Shown piece after piece: positions 33,433-44,559 of a stretch of 64,000 nucleotides of DNA (positions are counted from its first letter, which is position 1; each line of letters opens with the position of its first letter). The stretch spans positions 160,884,937 through 160,948,936 of the forward strand of contig NC_133660.1 of NCBI RefSeq assembly GCF_037893015.1, written 5' to 3'. The notes below the pieces were generated by a model, which made no database searches, had not been told where the DNA came from, and was given only the letters and a program-made list of their open reading frames with translations. The stretch comes from Macrotis lagotis. Taxonomy: Eukaryota; Chordata; Mammalia; Peramelemorphia; Peramelidae. A program made the position numbers and the translations under genes.

Positions 33433-33992
33433 ACTTTTCCAAATAAGAATTCCATGGTGTATTACTGAATCTTCACATTTTAAGTGGGAAAAAAATTCTT
33501 AGGTGAATTTTCAACCCAATTTTTACAGTACCTAGACTGTAAAAATAATATACATACAAAAGAATGATTTGAGAATCAACGTCTAAGGTTACAATTCCAT
33601 ATCAGATGCATGGATGAGGTAATATAAATTATTCTTTGCTGTAGAAAATACACTTGTCAATTGCTTCATGTTTAGAATTAGTAATATACCAAACAAAAGA
33701 ATTTAGATTATGCTGATAGGGGGATTGTTAGCAAAAAAAAAAAGACTCAAGCAAGATTCCTCCTCCATATTCATAGTTTCTATACCCACAAAGAGAAGAA
33801 AAGGAGAATTTTTCCCTTCAAATACATCATTATAATTGCAAAATCAAGAGAAATATTGCCTAGAATTTATTTCAAAAAGAATTATATATGAGTTGTATAC
33901 TATTTCTAAAACCGAAGCTAGTATGTATAGAAGAATAATATGAATGAAACTTAAATATTAAATGCAACTCGCACCTGCTACCTGGCAGCTGG
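33433..33992. other. No gene recognised
   Basis: AT-rich unassigned sequence. Confidence 0.35.
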
Positions 33993-34322
33993 TTGTTCAG
34001 TTGTTTCAGTCTGGTTGACTCTTTTTTTGTTGTTTGTTTTGTTGTTTGCTTTTTTGCAAGACAATAGGGTTAAGTGACTTGCCCAAGGCCTCACAGCTAG
34101 GTAATTATTAAGGTTCTGAGTCTGGATTTGAACTCAGCTGCCCCAATCTGGTTGACTCTTAATGACTCCATTTGAAATTTTCTTGGCAAGAGATACTAGA
34201 GTGAGTTGACATTTCCTTCTCCAGCTCATTTTACAATGGGGAAACTGAGGCAAACAGGTTTAAGTGTCATGCCCAGGGGCACACAGGAAGATGAGTCTTC
34301 TTGATTCCAGGTCCTGCACTCT
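33993..34322 (-). repeat. MAR1-type CORE-SINE split by a WSINE-like copy
   Basis: The MAR1 end 'ggttgttcagttgtttcagtc' is separated by 34024-34146 from the rest: 'tcttaatgactccatttgaa', 'tccttctccagctcatttta' and 'gaaactgaggcaaacagg'. The split gives a relative age: MAR1 first, WSINE later. Confidence 0.85.
34024..34146 (-). mobile_element. WSINE-like SINE with perfect 14-bp TSD
   Basis: It is inserted in MAR1 with TSD tctggttgactctt at 34010-34023 and 34147-34160. The head-proximal part is shortened: 'gaactcagctgcccc' joins the middle directly to the head. Confidence 0.9.
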
Positions 34323-34559
34323 CTGTTTACCTTGGTCTTTATTAGCTGGTAGCAAATTGTCCCCAATAACAGTTCTGACCTTGACTACATAGTATTTCTA
34401 ACTCTTAGTTATACAATAACATACTTATCATTCTATTTAAATGACCTGCAAGAGGTTATGCAAAATTTTTTTGGATATTTTACTAGAATTTAATCATTAT
34501 TTTTAGTTTTTTAGTGTTTTTATTATGAACTTGCAGACATTTTAAAAATGAGCATTCCA

Positions 34560-34697
34560 GGGTAGCTAGGCGGTGCAGTGGATAGAGCACTGGCCTTGGA
34601 GTCAGGAGGACCTGAGTTCAAATTGGGCCTCAGACATTTAATACCTACCTAGCCACGTGGCCTCGGACAAGTCACTTAACCCCATTGCCTTGCAAAA
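34560..34697 (+). mobile_element. WSINE-like SINE with perfect 14-bp TSD
   Basis: Plus copy, head 'ggtagctaggcggtgcagtgg', end 'cattgccttgcaaaac'. The TSD aaaatgagcattcc is at 34546-34559 and 34698-34711. Confidence 0.9.
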
Positions 34698-34711
34698 CAA
34701 AATGAGCATTC

Positions 34712-35075
34712 CTATACGTGAAGGTTGAAAAAGAATACATGTGAGACTATGAACCTATTATAGTTTTAACAAATATACATTCTATTTAACTTGGCAGTTT
34801 CAATATTATCCTTCTGTGTGGGGTAAAGTTACCCCAAAAGAAATTCTCAGAGATTGGGTCTGAACTTTATTTACTTGCTCTCAAAAGGGTGCACTCACTG
34901 ATAGAAAGCTGTGCTGAAAGTATAACAAATTTGGTTTAGATAGATTCTATCAGCAGTCCCCCCTCTTACCCCCAACTCTCTTCCCCTTTAGCTCTTTGGT
35001 TAGGTTTCAGGGGCTACAGTCTATTCACAGAAATTAACCCCAGCAACAGATGCAAAGAAAGGAATGCAATATTTT
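34712..35075. other. No gene recognised
   Basis: Unassigned sequence between two SINEs. Confidence 0.35.
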
Positions 35076-35077
35076 CT

Positions 35078-35228
35078 TTTTTTTTCCCCATTTTTGCATG
35101 ACAATCGGGTTAAGTGACTTGCCTGAGGCCACACAGCTAGGTAATTATTAAGTGTCTGAGGCCGGATTTGAATTCAGGTAATCCTGACTCCAGGGCCAGT
35201 GCTCTATCCACTGCACTACCTAGCTGCC
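35078..35228 (-). mobile_element. WSINE-like SINE
   Basis: Minus copy next to the 3' end of a HAL1-like element, with 'ggttaagtgacttgcctga' and 'ctgcactacctagctgcca'. Confidence 0.9.
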
Positions 35229-35239
35229 AAGCTAAAAAA

Positions 35240-36060
35240 AAAATGTCTTTCATATGAAGTATCTCAGCCTATTCCACCTCTCCTTTCTCTTACTCCCAGT
35301 ACATTTCCCTTTGACTCCATTTTTACAATATATTATATCTTCAAATTCAGCTCTCTCCTGTGCTTCATCTATAAGAACTCCTTCTACCTGCTCTACCAAA
35401 TAAGGAGGCTCATATGAGCATTACCAGCATCATTTTTCTATGTAGGAATACATGCAGTTCATCTTCAAGTCCCTCATAATTCACCCTTCTCCTCCACTCT
35501 CTGTGCTCCACCTGAGTTCTGCATTTGAAGGTTGAACTTTCTTTTCAGCTCTGGCCATTTCAGCAGGAACATTTGAAATTCCCCTGTTTCATTGAAAGTC
35601 CATCTTTTTCCTTGGAAGAAGATTTCAGTTTTGCTGGGTAGTTGATTCTTGGTTGCATTCCAAGCTCTTTTGCCTTCCAGAATATTATATTCCAAGCCCT
35701 AGAGCCCTTAATGTAGTTGCTGCTGAATCCTGTGTGATCCTGACTGCAGCTCTACGATGTTTGAATTGTGATCTTCTGGCTGTTTGTAATATTTTCTCTT
35801 TGACTTGGGAGTTCTGGAACTTGGCTTTAATATACCTGGGGGTTGTTTGGGGTTTTTTTTTTTTTGGATCTCTTTCTGGGGGAGATGGGTAGATTCTCTC
35901 AATTTCTATTTTGCTTTCTGCTTCTAGGATATCAGGGAAATTTTCCTATAGGAATTCTTTAAAAATGAGGTCAAGCCTCTTTTTTTTGATCATGACTTTC
36001 AGGTATCCCAATAATTTTTAAATTATCTTTCCTGAATCTGTTTTCCAGATCAATTGTTTC
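35240..36060 (-). mobile_element. HAL1-like element, 3' part with ORF1 C-terminal domain
   Basis: On the minus strand, the ORF1 RNA-binding end (about 35990-35580; KRAWNATKNQLPSKTEIFFQ, KRWTFNETGEFQMFLLKWPE) is followed directly by the 3' noncoding region shared with 21485-22540, for example 'tgtaggaatacatgcagttc'. No ORF2 intervenes. It is truncated at its 5' side near 36060. Confidence 0.75.
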
Positions 36061-36344
36061 AGTTAAGGTATTCCACAATATTCAATATTCAAAACTAAAT
36101 CTTTCAGAAATCTAGAAAGAGGCCCCAAATGTTCTAAGAACACACAAATACACAAAACTATTCCCAAATCATTTGAAAATTAGAAAAAACCTGGAATAAT
36201 TTATTACAAAATATTATATTCCTTGCCACTCCCATATCATAAAATGAATTATAGATCTGCAGGTAAGACTATTCTGTTTTTTAATCCCAATATAAAAGAA
36301 AATTTAAAACAAGTATTTGAGTCCCTTTTTTGTAAAATCACATA

Positions 36345-36488
36345 CCAAATGGAGCTATGAACTCATCCAACCTTTTTGGACAGCAATATGGAATTACATC
36401 CAAAGGGCAACAAAAATGTGCATACCCTTTGATCCAGCAATACCACTACTGGGTCTATACCTGAAGAGATTATGAAAAAGAATAAAAA
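36345..36488 (+). mobile_element. L1 ORF2 C-terminal fragment
   Basis: The translated 'TKMCIPFDPAIPLLGLY'-type stretch (around 36405-36465) identifies the L1 ORF2 end in plus orientation. It abuts a HAL1-like piece at about 36489. Confidence 0.65.
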
Positions 36489-36735
36489 TGTCTCCTGGGA
36501 AAAAGATGGACTTTCAATGAAATAGGGGAATTTCAAATATTCCTGTTGAAACAACCAGAGCTGAACAGAAAGTTTGACCTTCAAATACAGGACTCAGGTA
36601 GAGCATAGAGAGTGGAGGAGAAGCATAAATTATGAGGGACTTAATGATAAACTGCATGTATTCCTACATAGAAAAATGATGCTGATAATGCTCATATGAG
36701 CTTCCTTATTTGGTAGAGCAGGTAAAAGGAGTTTT
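36489..36735 (+). mobile_element. HAL1-like fragment in inverted orientation
   Basis: 'gaaaaagatggactttcaat' through 'gtattcctacatagaaaaat' is the reverse complement of the element at about 35380-35620, so the two form an inverted repeat about 0.9 kb apart. Confidence 0.75.
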
Positions 36736-36833
36736 TATAGCTAGGTAATTATTAAGTGATTGAGGCCGCATTTGAACTCAGGTCCTCCTGACTACAGGGC
36801 TGGTGCTCTATCCACTGAGCCATCTAGATGACC
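36736..36833 (-). mobile_element. WSINE-like SINE, truncated
   Basis: Only the head two-thirds is present, from 'tagctaggtaattattaagtg' to 'gagccatctagatgac'. The A-tail end is missing. Confidence 0.8.
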
Positions 36834-36834
36834 T

Positions 36835-37360
36835 TTTTAAAATATTTTAATATTTTTAAATTTTAATTTAATTTTTCAATTATATTTAAAGATAGTTTTC
36901 AGCATTTGTTTTTTTTTGTAAGGCAAACGGGGTTAAGTGGCTTGCCCAAGGCCACACAGCTAGGTAATTATTAAGTGTCTGAGACTGGATTTGAACCCAG
37001 GTACTCCTGACTCCAAGGCCGGTGCTTTATCCACTATGCCACCTAGCCACCCCTCAGCATTTGTTTTTGTAAAATTTTCTCCCTCCCGTCTTTCCCTCTT
37101 GGGGATATCCCTACCCTGGGATATCAAGTAATCTGATATAGGTTAGACATGTATAATCATGGTATATATAGTTTTGTTATTAGTCATTTTCTGAAAGAAC
37201 ATCAGAACCAAGTGGGGGAACTACAGGAAGGAAAAAGCAAAAAACAAATTCAAAAAGGTGAAAGTAATATGTTTTGATCTGCATTCATATTCCATAGTTC
37301 TTTCTCCGAATGTGAATGGCATTTTCCATCATAGGCCTTTAAGAATTGTCTTTGATTGCC
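36835..37360 (-). mobile_element. L1 3' UTR split by a SINE
   Basis: Left piece 'attatatttaaagatagttt'; right piece 'gtaaaattttctccctccc', 'tatcaagtaatctgatatag', 'attccatagttctttctccg'. Minus-strand L1 tail continuing to the junction with the RTE at about 37360. Confidence 0.75.
36914..37054 (-). mobile_element. WSINE-like SINE with perfect TSD
   Basis: Inserted in an L1 3' UTR. TSD cagcatttgttttt at 36900-36913 and 37055-37068. Confidence 0.9.
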
Positions 37361-38272
37361 CTTTTGGTGAGAGTAATTGAGCCTTCTCATAGAGCACAGC
37401 ACCCTCTCTGGTGAGGGCACTCCATGCTGGATAGCCCTGTGCTGGTGTCTCCCATGCTATGCAATCAATTCCAAGGTTCTTAAGATAGACCTTTAGGGTA
37501 TCCTAGTATCACTTCTGACCCCCCTTGTGAATGCCCTAAGTTTTTCACAGAATAATCTTTTATGCAAGCATGCATATGACATTCTAACAACATGACCAGT
37601 CCATTATAGTTGATCTCTCTATAGTAATGTTGGAATGCTAGGCAGTTTAGCTTGGGAATGGACCTTAGTGTCTGGTATCTTCTCCCGCCAGGTGACCTTC
37701 TGAATCTTCTTAAGACAATTTAAATGGAAGCGATTCAGTTTCCTGACATGGTGATGGTTGACTGTCCAGCTTCACAGACACACAGCAGTGAGATCAGCAC
37801 AATGGCTCTGTAGACCTTCAGTTTGGTAGTCAGTCTAATACCTCTTCTCTCTCACACTTTCTTTTGGAGCCTCCCAAATACTGAGCTAGCTCTGGCAATG
37901 TACTTATCAACCATATTGTTAATGTGAACTTCCTTGGAAAGGATGCCACAAAGAGAAGTGAACTTGTCCACAATACTCAAAACTTCTCCATTTGCTGAAA
38001 TCGGTGGTTCCTCATATGGGTGGTGTGGGGCTGGTTGATGGAGCAACCGTGTTTTCTTGGTGTTGTTAGATCAAAATTATCATAAGCAGCAGAGAATCAA
38101 TCCATTCTTTGTTGCATCTCAGCTTCAGAAGCTGCTTTGAGGGCACCATCATCTGCAAACAGAAGATCAAGCACCAACACTCCCTTCACTTGGTCTTGAC
38201 TTTGTAACCTTTTCAAATTGAAGAATTTGCCATCAGTGCTGTAGCTGACCTTCTGGTCATGTTCATCCCCAG

Positions 38273-38525
38273 GATTAGATTGTGATCAGTCCAGCATTCT
38301 GCACCATAAATTGCCTTTGTCACTCTCACATCCTATCTGTCTCTTCTCCTTACAATCACATAGTCTATTAAATATCAATATTTGTTACAAGGGGGCATCC
38401 AGGAAGTTTTATTGTGTTAGGTAAATAGAAGACAGTTTTTGTGGGATGAGAATGTCACAAAATGCCCAAGTCTTCAGTAGTGATCATTGTTGTTTCTGCT
38501 TCCAACTCCATTCTTCCCAAGTCCT
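38273..38525 (-). repeat. Duplicated RTE endonuclease segment
   Basis: About 250 bp from 'gattagattgtgatcagtcc' to 'attcttcccaagtcc' recurs at 39966-40213 with only a few differences, including a short length change after 'acatcc'. At 39966 it lies in its normal endonuclease place; at 38273 it interrupts the RT region between sequences that are near-contiguous in the RTE at 25.8 kb. Confidence 0.85.
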
Positions 38526-39436
38526 TCTGATAACATAGTTGAAAACATATGGGAGCAAGGACACATGCTTGTTTTGCTCCATTGGTGACTGGGAAATCTC
38601 GAGAGCACTATCCACTATCCAGAACCCAGGTATGCACACCATCATGGAACTAATGCACAATACTGATGAACTTCTCTGAGCATCCAAAGTTTGACATAAT
38701 TTTCCATAAACACCCATGACTGAAAGATCTACAAATGTTGATACAGATCTCAGTTATGCTCTTGGAATTTTTTCTGGAGTTATCAGGCAGCAAACTCCAT
38801 ATAGACTGTTCCTCAACGCTTTCTGAAGTCACGCTGGCTCTCAGGGAGGTGATCATCTTCCAGATGAAGGATCAGCCTATTGAGAAGAATCTTACCAACA
38901 ATGAATAGAAGAGAAATATCCCTGTGGGTGTCACAGGACAATTTATTCCCTTTACCTTTATAGAGATGGATGATAGCGGAATCCTTGAATTCTTGGGGAA
39001 TAACCTCTTCATGTGATATAACCTAGAAAATGTCAGTCAGTTTTTGGATGAGCAATGAATCCTGCCACTCTGTAGATCTCAGCTGGAATAGAAAAAGTAC
39101 CAGGTGCTTTGTCACTTGAAAGGAGCTTAATGGCCTTCAAAACCTCTTCTTCAGTTAGAACTTCAGCTGGGGATTGATAGACTTCAACTTGAGATAAATG
39201 GTCCATTGATTGATGCTCTATTAAGAACATTTTGGAAGTGTTCAGCCCATCTCTCTAGGATCATGTCCTGATCATTAATCAGTGTGGCTCCCTCAGCACT
39301 GAGTAGTTGAGATGCACCACATGTCTTTGACCCATAAATAGCCTTTAGGGCACCATAAATGCACTTTGGATTGTTACTATCTGCATATAACTGAATTTCA
39401 TCTATCTTTTTACTGAGCCAAAAGTCCTAAACTTTC

Positions 39437-39605
39437 TTTTTTTTTTCTTTTTTTTTTTTTTAGGCTTTTGCAAGGCAAATGGGGTTAAGTGGCTTGCCCA
39501 AGGCCACACAGCTAGGTAATTATTAAGTGTCTGAGACCGGATCCAAACTCAGGTACTCCTGACTCCAGGGCCAGTGCTTTATCCACTACGCCACCTAGCC
39601 GCCCC
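39437..39605 (-). mobile_element. WSINE-like SINE with perfect 15-bp TSD
   Basis: Inserted in the RTE with TSD aagtcctaaactttc at 39422-39436 and 39606-39620. It has a long T-run tail with one interruption. Confidence 0.95.
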
Positions 39606-40767
39606 AAGTCCTAAACTTTCACTAAACTTTTGCTGCCTTCTTAGAAATGGATGAACTATCCTGTTGGTAAACGCTGTGTAGTTCACAGTTTCCATTTACC
39701 AGCTTCTGTATTTCCCCATCATTTTCATCAAAGCAGTCTTGGTGTTTGCAAGTGTTCTGGCCCAGATGAGCAAATGCTGTATACTAAATCTCTAAAAGCT
39801 ACCCACTCCTCTACTCCACTGTTGTTGGCTCAGATTTTCCTCCAAGTTAGTAACAAACTGTTCCTACTTAAAGAGACACTCTAATCTCTTGACATTAATT
39901 CTTCTAGTATTCATTTTGCCTTGGGGTTGTTGCTTTGGTTGAATGTGAATATTTAGTTTGGAGAGGATTAGATTGTGATCAGTCCAGCATTCTGCACCAT
40001 AAATTGCCTTTGTCACTCTCACATCCTGTCTCTTCTCCTTACAATCACATAGTCTATTAAATATCAATGTTTGCTACAAGGGGGCATCCAGGAAGTTTTA
40101 TTGTGTTAGGTAAATAGAAGACAGTTTTTGTGGGATGAGAATGTCACAAAATGCCCAAGTCTTCAGTAGTGATCATTGTTGTTTCTACTTCCAACTCCAT
40201 TCTTCCCAAGTCCTCCCTGCCATGTCTGGTAATCCGAATCTACTCTAGTATTAAAGTCACCTGGAGTTTTAAGCTTATCCTCTCAGGGTCTCCTGGTCTT
40301 CATAAAATTTTTCTTTAACTTCATTAGTATTTGACATGGTGGGAGTAAAAGCACTGATGGTGGTGGCATGGTATTTTCCTGGAAGTGGCAATCTCATTGT
40401 CATGAGCCTGTCTTTTACTCCTTTAGATTAGTTTTCATTGCAAAACTCTAGCTTCACGATGCTCCCCTTCACTGCAGTCACTCCAGAAAAACATGTTTCC
40501 CACTTTGACTTCAGTAAACTGGCTTTCATTTGCCAGCCTTGTTTCACTCAAGGATGCCATTTGGATACCATACCTGCTGAATTCTCCTGCAATAAGAGCT
40601 ATTTATCTTTCATATCTATAGAATTTTGTGTTGTCTGTGAGTGTGCACATGTTCCATGTACCAATGGTGTGTGGAATCTTCTTTGAAGAAGTTTTTGTAG
40701 ATTTGTGTCTCAATTACACTGTGGGAATTGCCTCTTGTTGCAATAATAAGGCCAGAGCTGGGTAAGC

Positions 40768-41060
40768 AATTTTATTTTTTTATTTTTTAAATTTTATTTA
40801 TTCTGAGTTGTACAATTTTCTCCCTAATCTTCCTTCCCTTCCCCCCACCCCAAAGCAGTTTGTTAGCTTTCACAATCTTTCCATGGTATACATTGATCTA
40901 AGTTGAATGTGATGAGAGAGAAATTGTATCCTTAAGGAAGAAAAATAAAGTATAAGAGATAGCAGAATTACATAATAAGATAATGGGTTTTCCTCCCTAA
41001 ATTAAAGGTAATAGTCTTTGATCTTTTTTAAAACTAAGCAGATAAATTTTTAAAATTTAA
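40768..41060 (-). mobile_element. L1 3' UTR, short 5'-truncated copy
   Basis: 'ttttatttattctgagttgtac', 'catggtatacattgatctaag' and 'gtgatgagagagaaattgta' match the 3' UTR of the adjacent L1. The copy is truncated to about 290 bp. Confidence 0.8.
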
Positions 41061-41094
41061 TTTATTATTTTTGTGTCTATTATTGTTCCTATTT

Positions 41095-41594
41095 TTTAAA
41101 AAAGATTTTATTTATTTTGAGTTTTACAATTTTTTCCCAAATCTTACTTTCCTCCCCCAACAGAAGGCAATTTGCCAGTCTTTATATTGTTTTGATGGTA
41201 TACATTGATCCAAATTGAATGTGATGAGAGAGAAATCATATCCTTAAAGAAGAAACATTAAGTATAAGAGAAAGCAAGATCAGACAATAAGATAATCAGG
41301 TTTTTTTCCTAAATTTAATGTAAGAGTCCTTGGTCTTTGTTCAAACTCCACAGTTATTTCTCTGGATACAAATGGTATTCTCCATTGCAGACAGCCCCAA
41401 ATTGTCCCTGATTGTTGCACTGATGGAATGAGCGAGTCCATCAAGGTTGATCATCACCCCCATGTTGCTGTTAGGGTGTACAGTGTTTTTCTGGTTCTTC
41501 TCATCTCACTCAGCATTAATTCATGCAAATCCCTCCAGGCTTCCCTGAATTCCCATCCCTCCTAGAGTCTAATAGGACAATAGTGTTCCATGAC

Positions 41595-41647
<53 letters not shown>

Positions 41648-42330
41648 CATATATATATATACACCAGACTTTGCTAAGCCATTCCCCAATTGAAGGACAT
41701 TTACTTGATTTCCAATTCTTTGCCACCACAAACAGGGCTGCTATGAATATTTTTGTACAAGTGATGTTTTTGCCATTTTTCATCATTTCTTCAAGGTATA
41801 GACCCAGTAGTGGTATTGCTGGATCAAAGGGTATGCACATTTTTGTTGCCCTTTGAAAGGTGTAGTTCCAAATTTCTCACCAGAAAGACTGGTTGAGTTC
41901 ACAGTTCCACCAACAGTGTAATAGTGTTCCAGATTTCCCACAACCCTTCCAACAATGATCATTGTCCTTTCTGGTTATATTGGCCAATCTGAGAGGTGTG
42001 AGGTGGTACCTCAGAGAAGCTTTAATTTGCTTTTCTCTAATAAGTAATGATTTAGAGCAATTTTTCATATGACTATGGATTGCTTTGATCTCCTCATATG
42101 TAAATTGCTTTTGCATATCCTTTGACCATTTGTCAATTGGGGAATGGCTTTTTTTTTTAAATATGACTCAGTTTTCTGTATATTTTAGAAGTGAGCCCTT
42201 TGTCAGAAACAGTTGTAACAAGTGTTTCCCAGTTGACTACATTTCTTTTGATCTTGGTTACAGTGGTTTTATCTTTAATTTAATATAATCAAAATCATCT
42301 AGTTTGTTTTTAGTGATGTTCTCCTTGATG
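41095..42330 (-). mobile_element. 5'-truncated L1 with (AT)n expansion
   Basis: A second L1 3' end in the same orientation: 3' UTR at 41095-41520, then ORF2 C-terminus with CIPFDPAIPLLGLYLEEMMK (about 41840-41780) and GCGKSGTLLHCWWNCELNQ (about 41960-41890). A run of AT dinucleotides at about 41597-41662 lies in the ORF2 end between the codons for 'SKVW' and 'VMEHY'. Two frameshifts separate the pieces. Confidence 0.85.
41597..41662. repeat. (AT)n microsatellite inside L1 ORF2
   Basis: About 60 bp of TA repeats. The homologous place at about 10052-10062 has only 'gacatacatatacc'. Confidence 0.9.
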
Positions 42331-43185
42331 GATACTTTTCAAGAAACACTTGGGAAGCTAAAACAGAGAAGCTGAGGTACTCTGTTAAAATAAAAGACCT
42401 GGTTCTATCCCAGATAATATTCCCACCACACTTTCCCGGTCTAGGGAGAGAGGGTGTCCTACAAGATTCCTAAGTCCACCTGGGAACCCAGTAGACCTAA
42501 CTAGATTCCACCATTTCCCCTACTATTTTGTATTTGTATCTCTCCTCAGTAGAGCTGGGGTTCTTTGCAATCTTTTTGTGAGTTTCATTTTCTTGAATCA
42601 ATACTATTGGTATTTAGAATCTCTCCAAGTCTGTATTAAGGTTTTCTGCACTTATTTTTAATTAATCATCAATGTGTCTATTACCTTCTTCCATGAAGAC
42701 TGAAGCCCAGTCATGTGTTTTATTCTATGTAGTTCTTGTCCATGTTCATTCACAGATCCTCCAAAATATTCTAAAAGTCTGTCTCTAGGCCATCAGAGAA
42801 GCATTGGGGGCAATTCATCTGTTAACTTTTATTCTTGGTTTTACTGAAGTGCCTCCATTTACTTGTCCAAGGGTTATGGTTGGAAGTAATTTAAAAGTGA
42901 CTTGTGCCCCCCATATATACTTTGGAAATTTTAAGGTTCCACTGGGATAATATTTGCATGTGTAATTTTTAGGAATAAATTGGGATCGCTAAGAGTTCTA
43001 GATAATTAAAAGTTCTAGAAAAAGATCCAAATGCAATCTAGTACATTTTCTTCCCCCATTCAATTCTTATTCCAACTGATTGTCCAACTGCATTACTTAC
43101 CCCAGATATATATGTTTGTGTATATACATGTAAATATGTGTATTCATATACATACATACACACATATACTGATGCATTAATTCAA
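42331..43185. other. No gene recognised
   Basis: Unassigned sequence with an AC/AT-rich patch at about 43105-43170. Confidence 0.4.
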
Positions 43186-43405
43186 AGGTGATGCAGTAGA
43201 TAGAGTGCTGGACCTGGACTCATCTTCCTGAGTTCAAATCTGACTTCAAACAATTACTGGCTGTATGATCCTGGGCAAGTCCTTTAACTCTGTCTCAGTT
43301 TCCTCATCTATAAAATGAGCTGGAGAAGGAAATGGCAAAACTTTGCCATGAAAATTCCAAATGGGGTCTTGAAAAGTCGGAAATGATTGAACACCATCAA
43401 TTGAA
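43186..43405 (+). repeat. MAR1-type CORE-SINE
   Basis: Head 'gcagtagatagagtgctgg', B-box-like 'gagttcaaatctg', core 'tcagtttcctcatctataaa', and MAR1 tail 'aaattccaaatggggtcttg', 'agtcggaaatgattgaa'. Confidence 0.85.
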
Positions 43406-43817
43406 CATACAAACTTTCCAATTCACGTTGTTCTTACTCACTGAAATCATGGGACTTTCAGGACATTTCAATTTTTTATGGGGCTAACGAGATCGAATAT
43501 TGAATTGAGACTGACCCAGAAATGCAAAACACATGGTTGTCATAGTTGTGAGATCAATAGTTTTGGTTTACAAAACTAGATGTTCTTATCTAACTCTGCT
43601 GCCACATAAAAGGTGGAGGTTATAATAAAATTTAGCATTCAAGAACACAGAATCACCATATATTTTATTTTTTATTATATCTTTTTAGTTTTTAAACTTA
43701 AATAAAAATAAAAATACATTGTCTATGCACAGCAAAACATGAGAGAATTCATAATATGAATCAAAAATTTTCGTTTCAAAAAAGTCTATAAAATAAATAC
43801 TACAAATTGTCTTCAAA
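43406..43817. other. No gene recognised
   Basis: Unassigned. 43650-43800 is A-rich with an L1-tail-like feel but no clear match. Confidence 0.3.
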
Positions 43818-43831
43818 ATTGTCCATCCTAC

Positions 43832-43990
43832 AGGGGCAGCTAGGTGGCGCAGTGGCTAGAGCACCAGCCCTGGAGTCAGGAGTACCTGAGTTCAAATTTG
43901 ATCTCAGACACTTGATAATCACCTAACTGTGTGGCCTTGGGCAAGCATCTTAACCCCATTGCCTTGCAAAACAAAAACAAAAAAAAAAAA
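43832..43990 (+). mobile_element. WSINE-like SINE with TSD
   Basis: A near-consensus plus copy with head 'ggggcagctaggtggcgcag' and an A-rich tail. TSD aaattgtccatcct at 43818-43831 and 43991-44004. Confidence 0.95.
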
Positions 43991-44100
43991 AAATTGTCCA
44001 TCCTTTCTTTGCTCCCTCCTAGTTTTTCTTCTGTTCTCTGCTGTGTGTGTGTGTTCATTGTTTATTTTTTTCCCCTCCTTCCAAGGCTACAATTGAGTGT

Positions 44101-44101
<1 letters not shown>

Positions 44102-44168
<67 letters not shown>

Positions 44169-44190
44169 GTGTGTAAATACACACACACAT
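44102..44190. repeat. (AT)n / (TG) / (AC) microsatellite
   Basis: A run of about 54 bp of AT followed by short TG and AC runs. The C-terminal Tyr-Ile repeat of the overlapping plus frame is this tract. Confidence 0.9.
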
Positions 44191-44194
44191 TCCA

Positions 44195-44415
44195 CATTCT
44201 TGTCCTTCATTATTGAAGAAGACTAAAATGAATATTATGTTAGAGACAAATTATAGTGTGTCCAACTGTGGCTGATCAGAACAATGTGAGGTTGCTATGT
44301 TCTACCACAGGTTGGACACAAATAGTCTGTGGAACACTTGGGATGGTTACTCTAAACTTATGTATTTCACATTCTCTTTGAGTTGCTTCAATTCTGCCTT
44401 CTTCATAGAGAGTAG
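44195..44415 (-). mobile_element. RTE 3' end fragment
   Basis: 'gtccttcattattgaagaag', 'tccaactgtggctgatcag', 'ttggacacaaatagtctgtgg' and 'tttgagttgcttcaattctg' match the 3' UTR of the RTE at 60095-60565. Confidence 0.75.
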
Positions 44416-44559
44416 ATCTATATCCATATATATTTTTATATGTATACATATAAAATCATCCACATATATACATATTCATAGAGATCTATATATTTGATTT
44501 GTGTGTATCTTTCATTTTTATAACATTTCCTGAAAGCAACAACCCCTCCTCACTCCTCT

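Larger units (their letters stand above)
37360..40765 (-). mobile_element. RTE LINE (minus), rearranged
   Basis: Reading on the minus strand from 40765 down: 5' region, endonuclease remnants (about 40680-39850, including KAIYGAECWTDHNLILSKLN at about 40020-39950), a linker with the SINE at 39437-39605, RT remnants (VEVYQSPAEVLTEEEVLKAI and KLLSSDKAPGTFSIPAEIYR at about 39200-39070; HGCLWKIMSNFGCSEKFI near 38700), an extra endonuclease block at 38273-38525, the RT end (about 38270-37850) and the 3' UTR. Multiple stops make it inactive. It aligns in domain order with the RTE at 20.3-25.9 kb. Confidence 0.85.
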
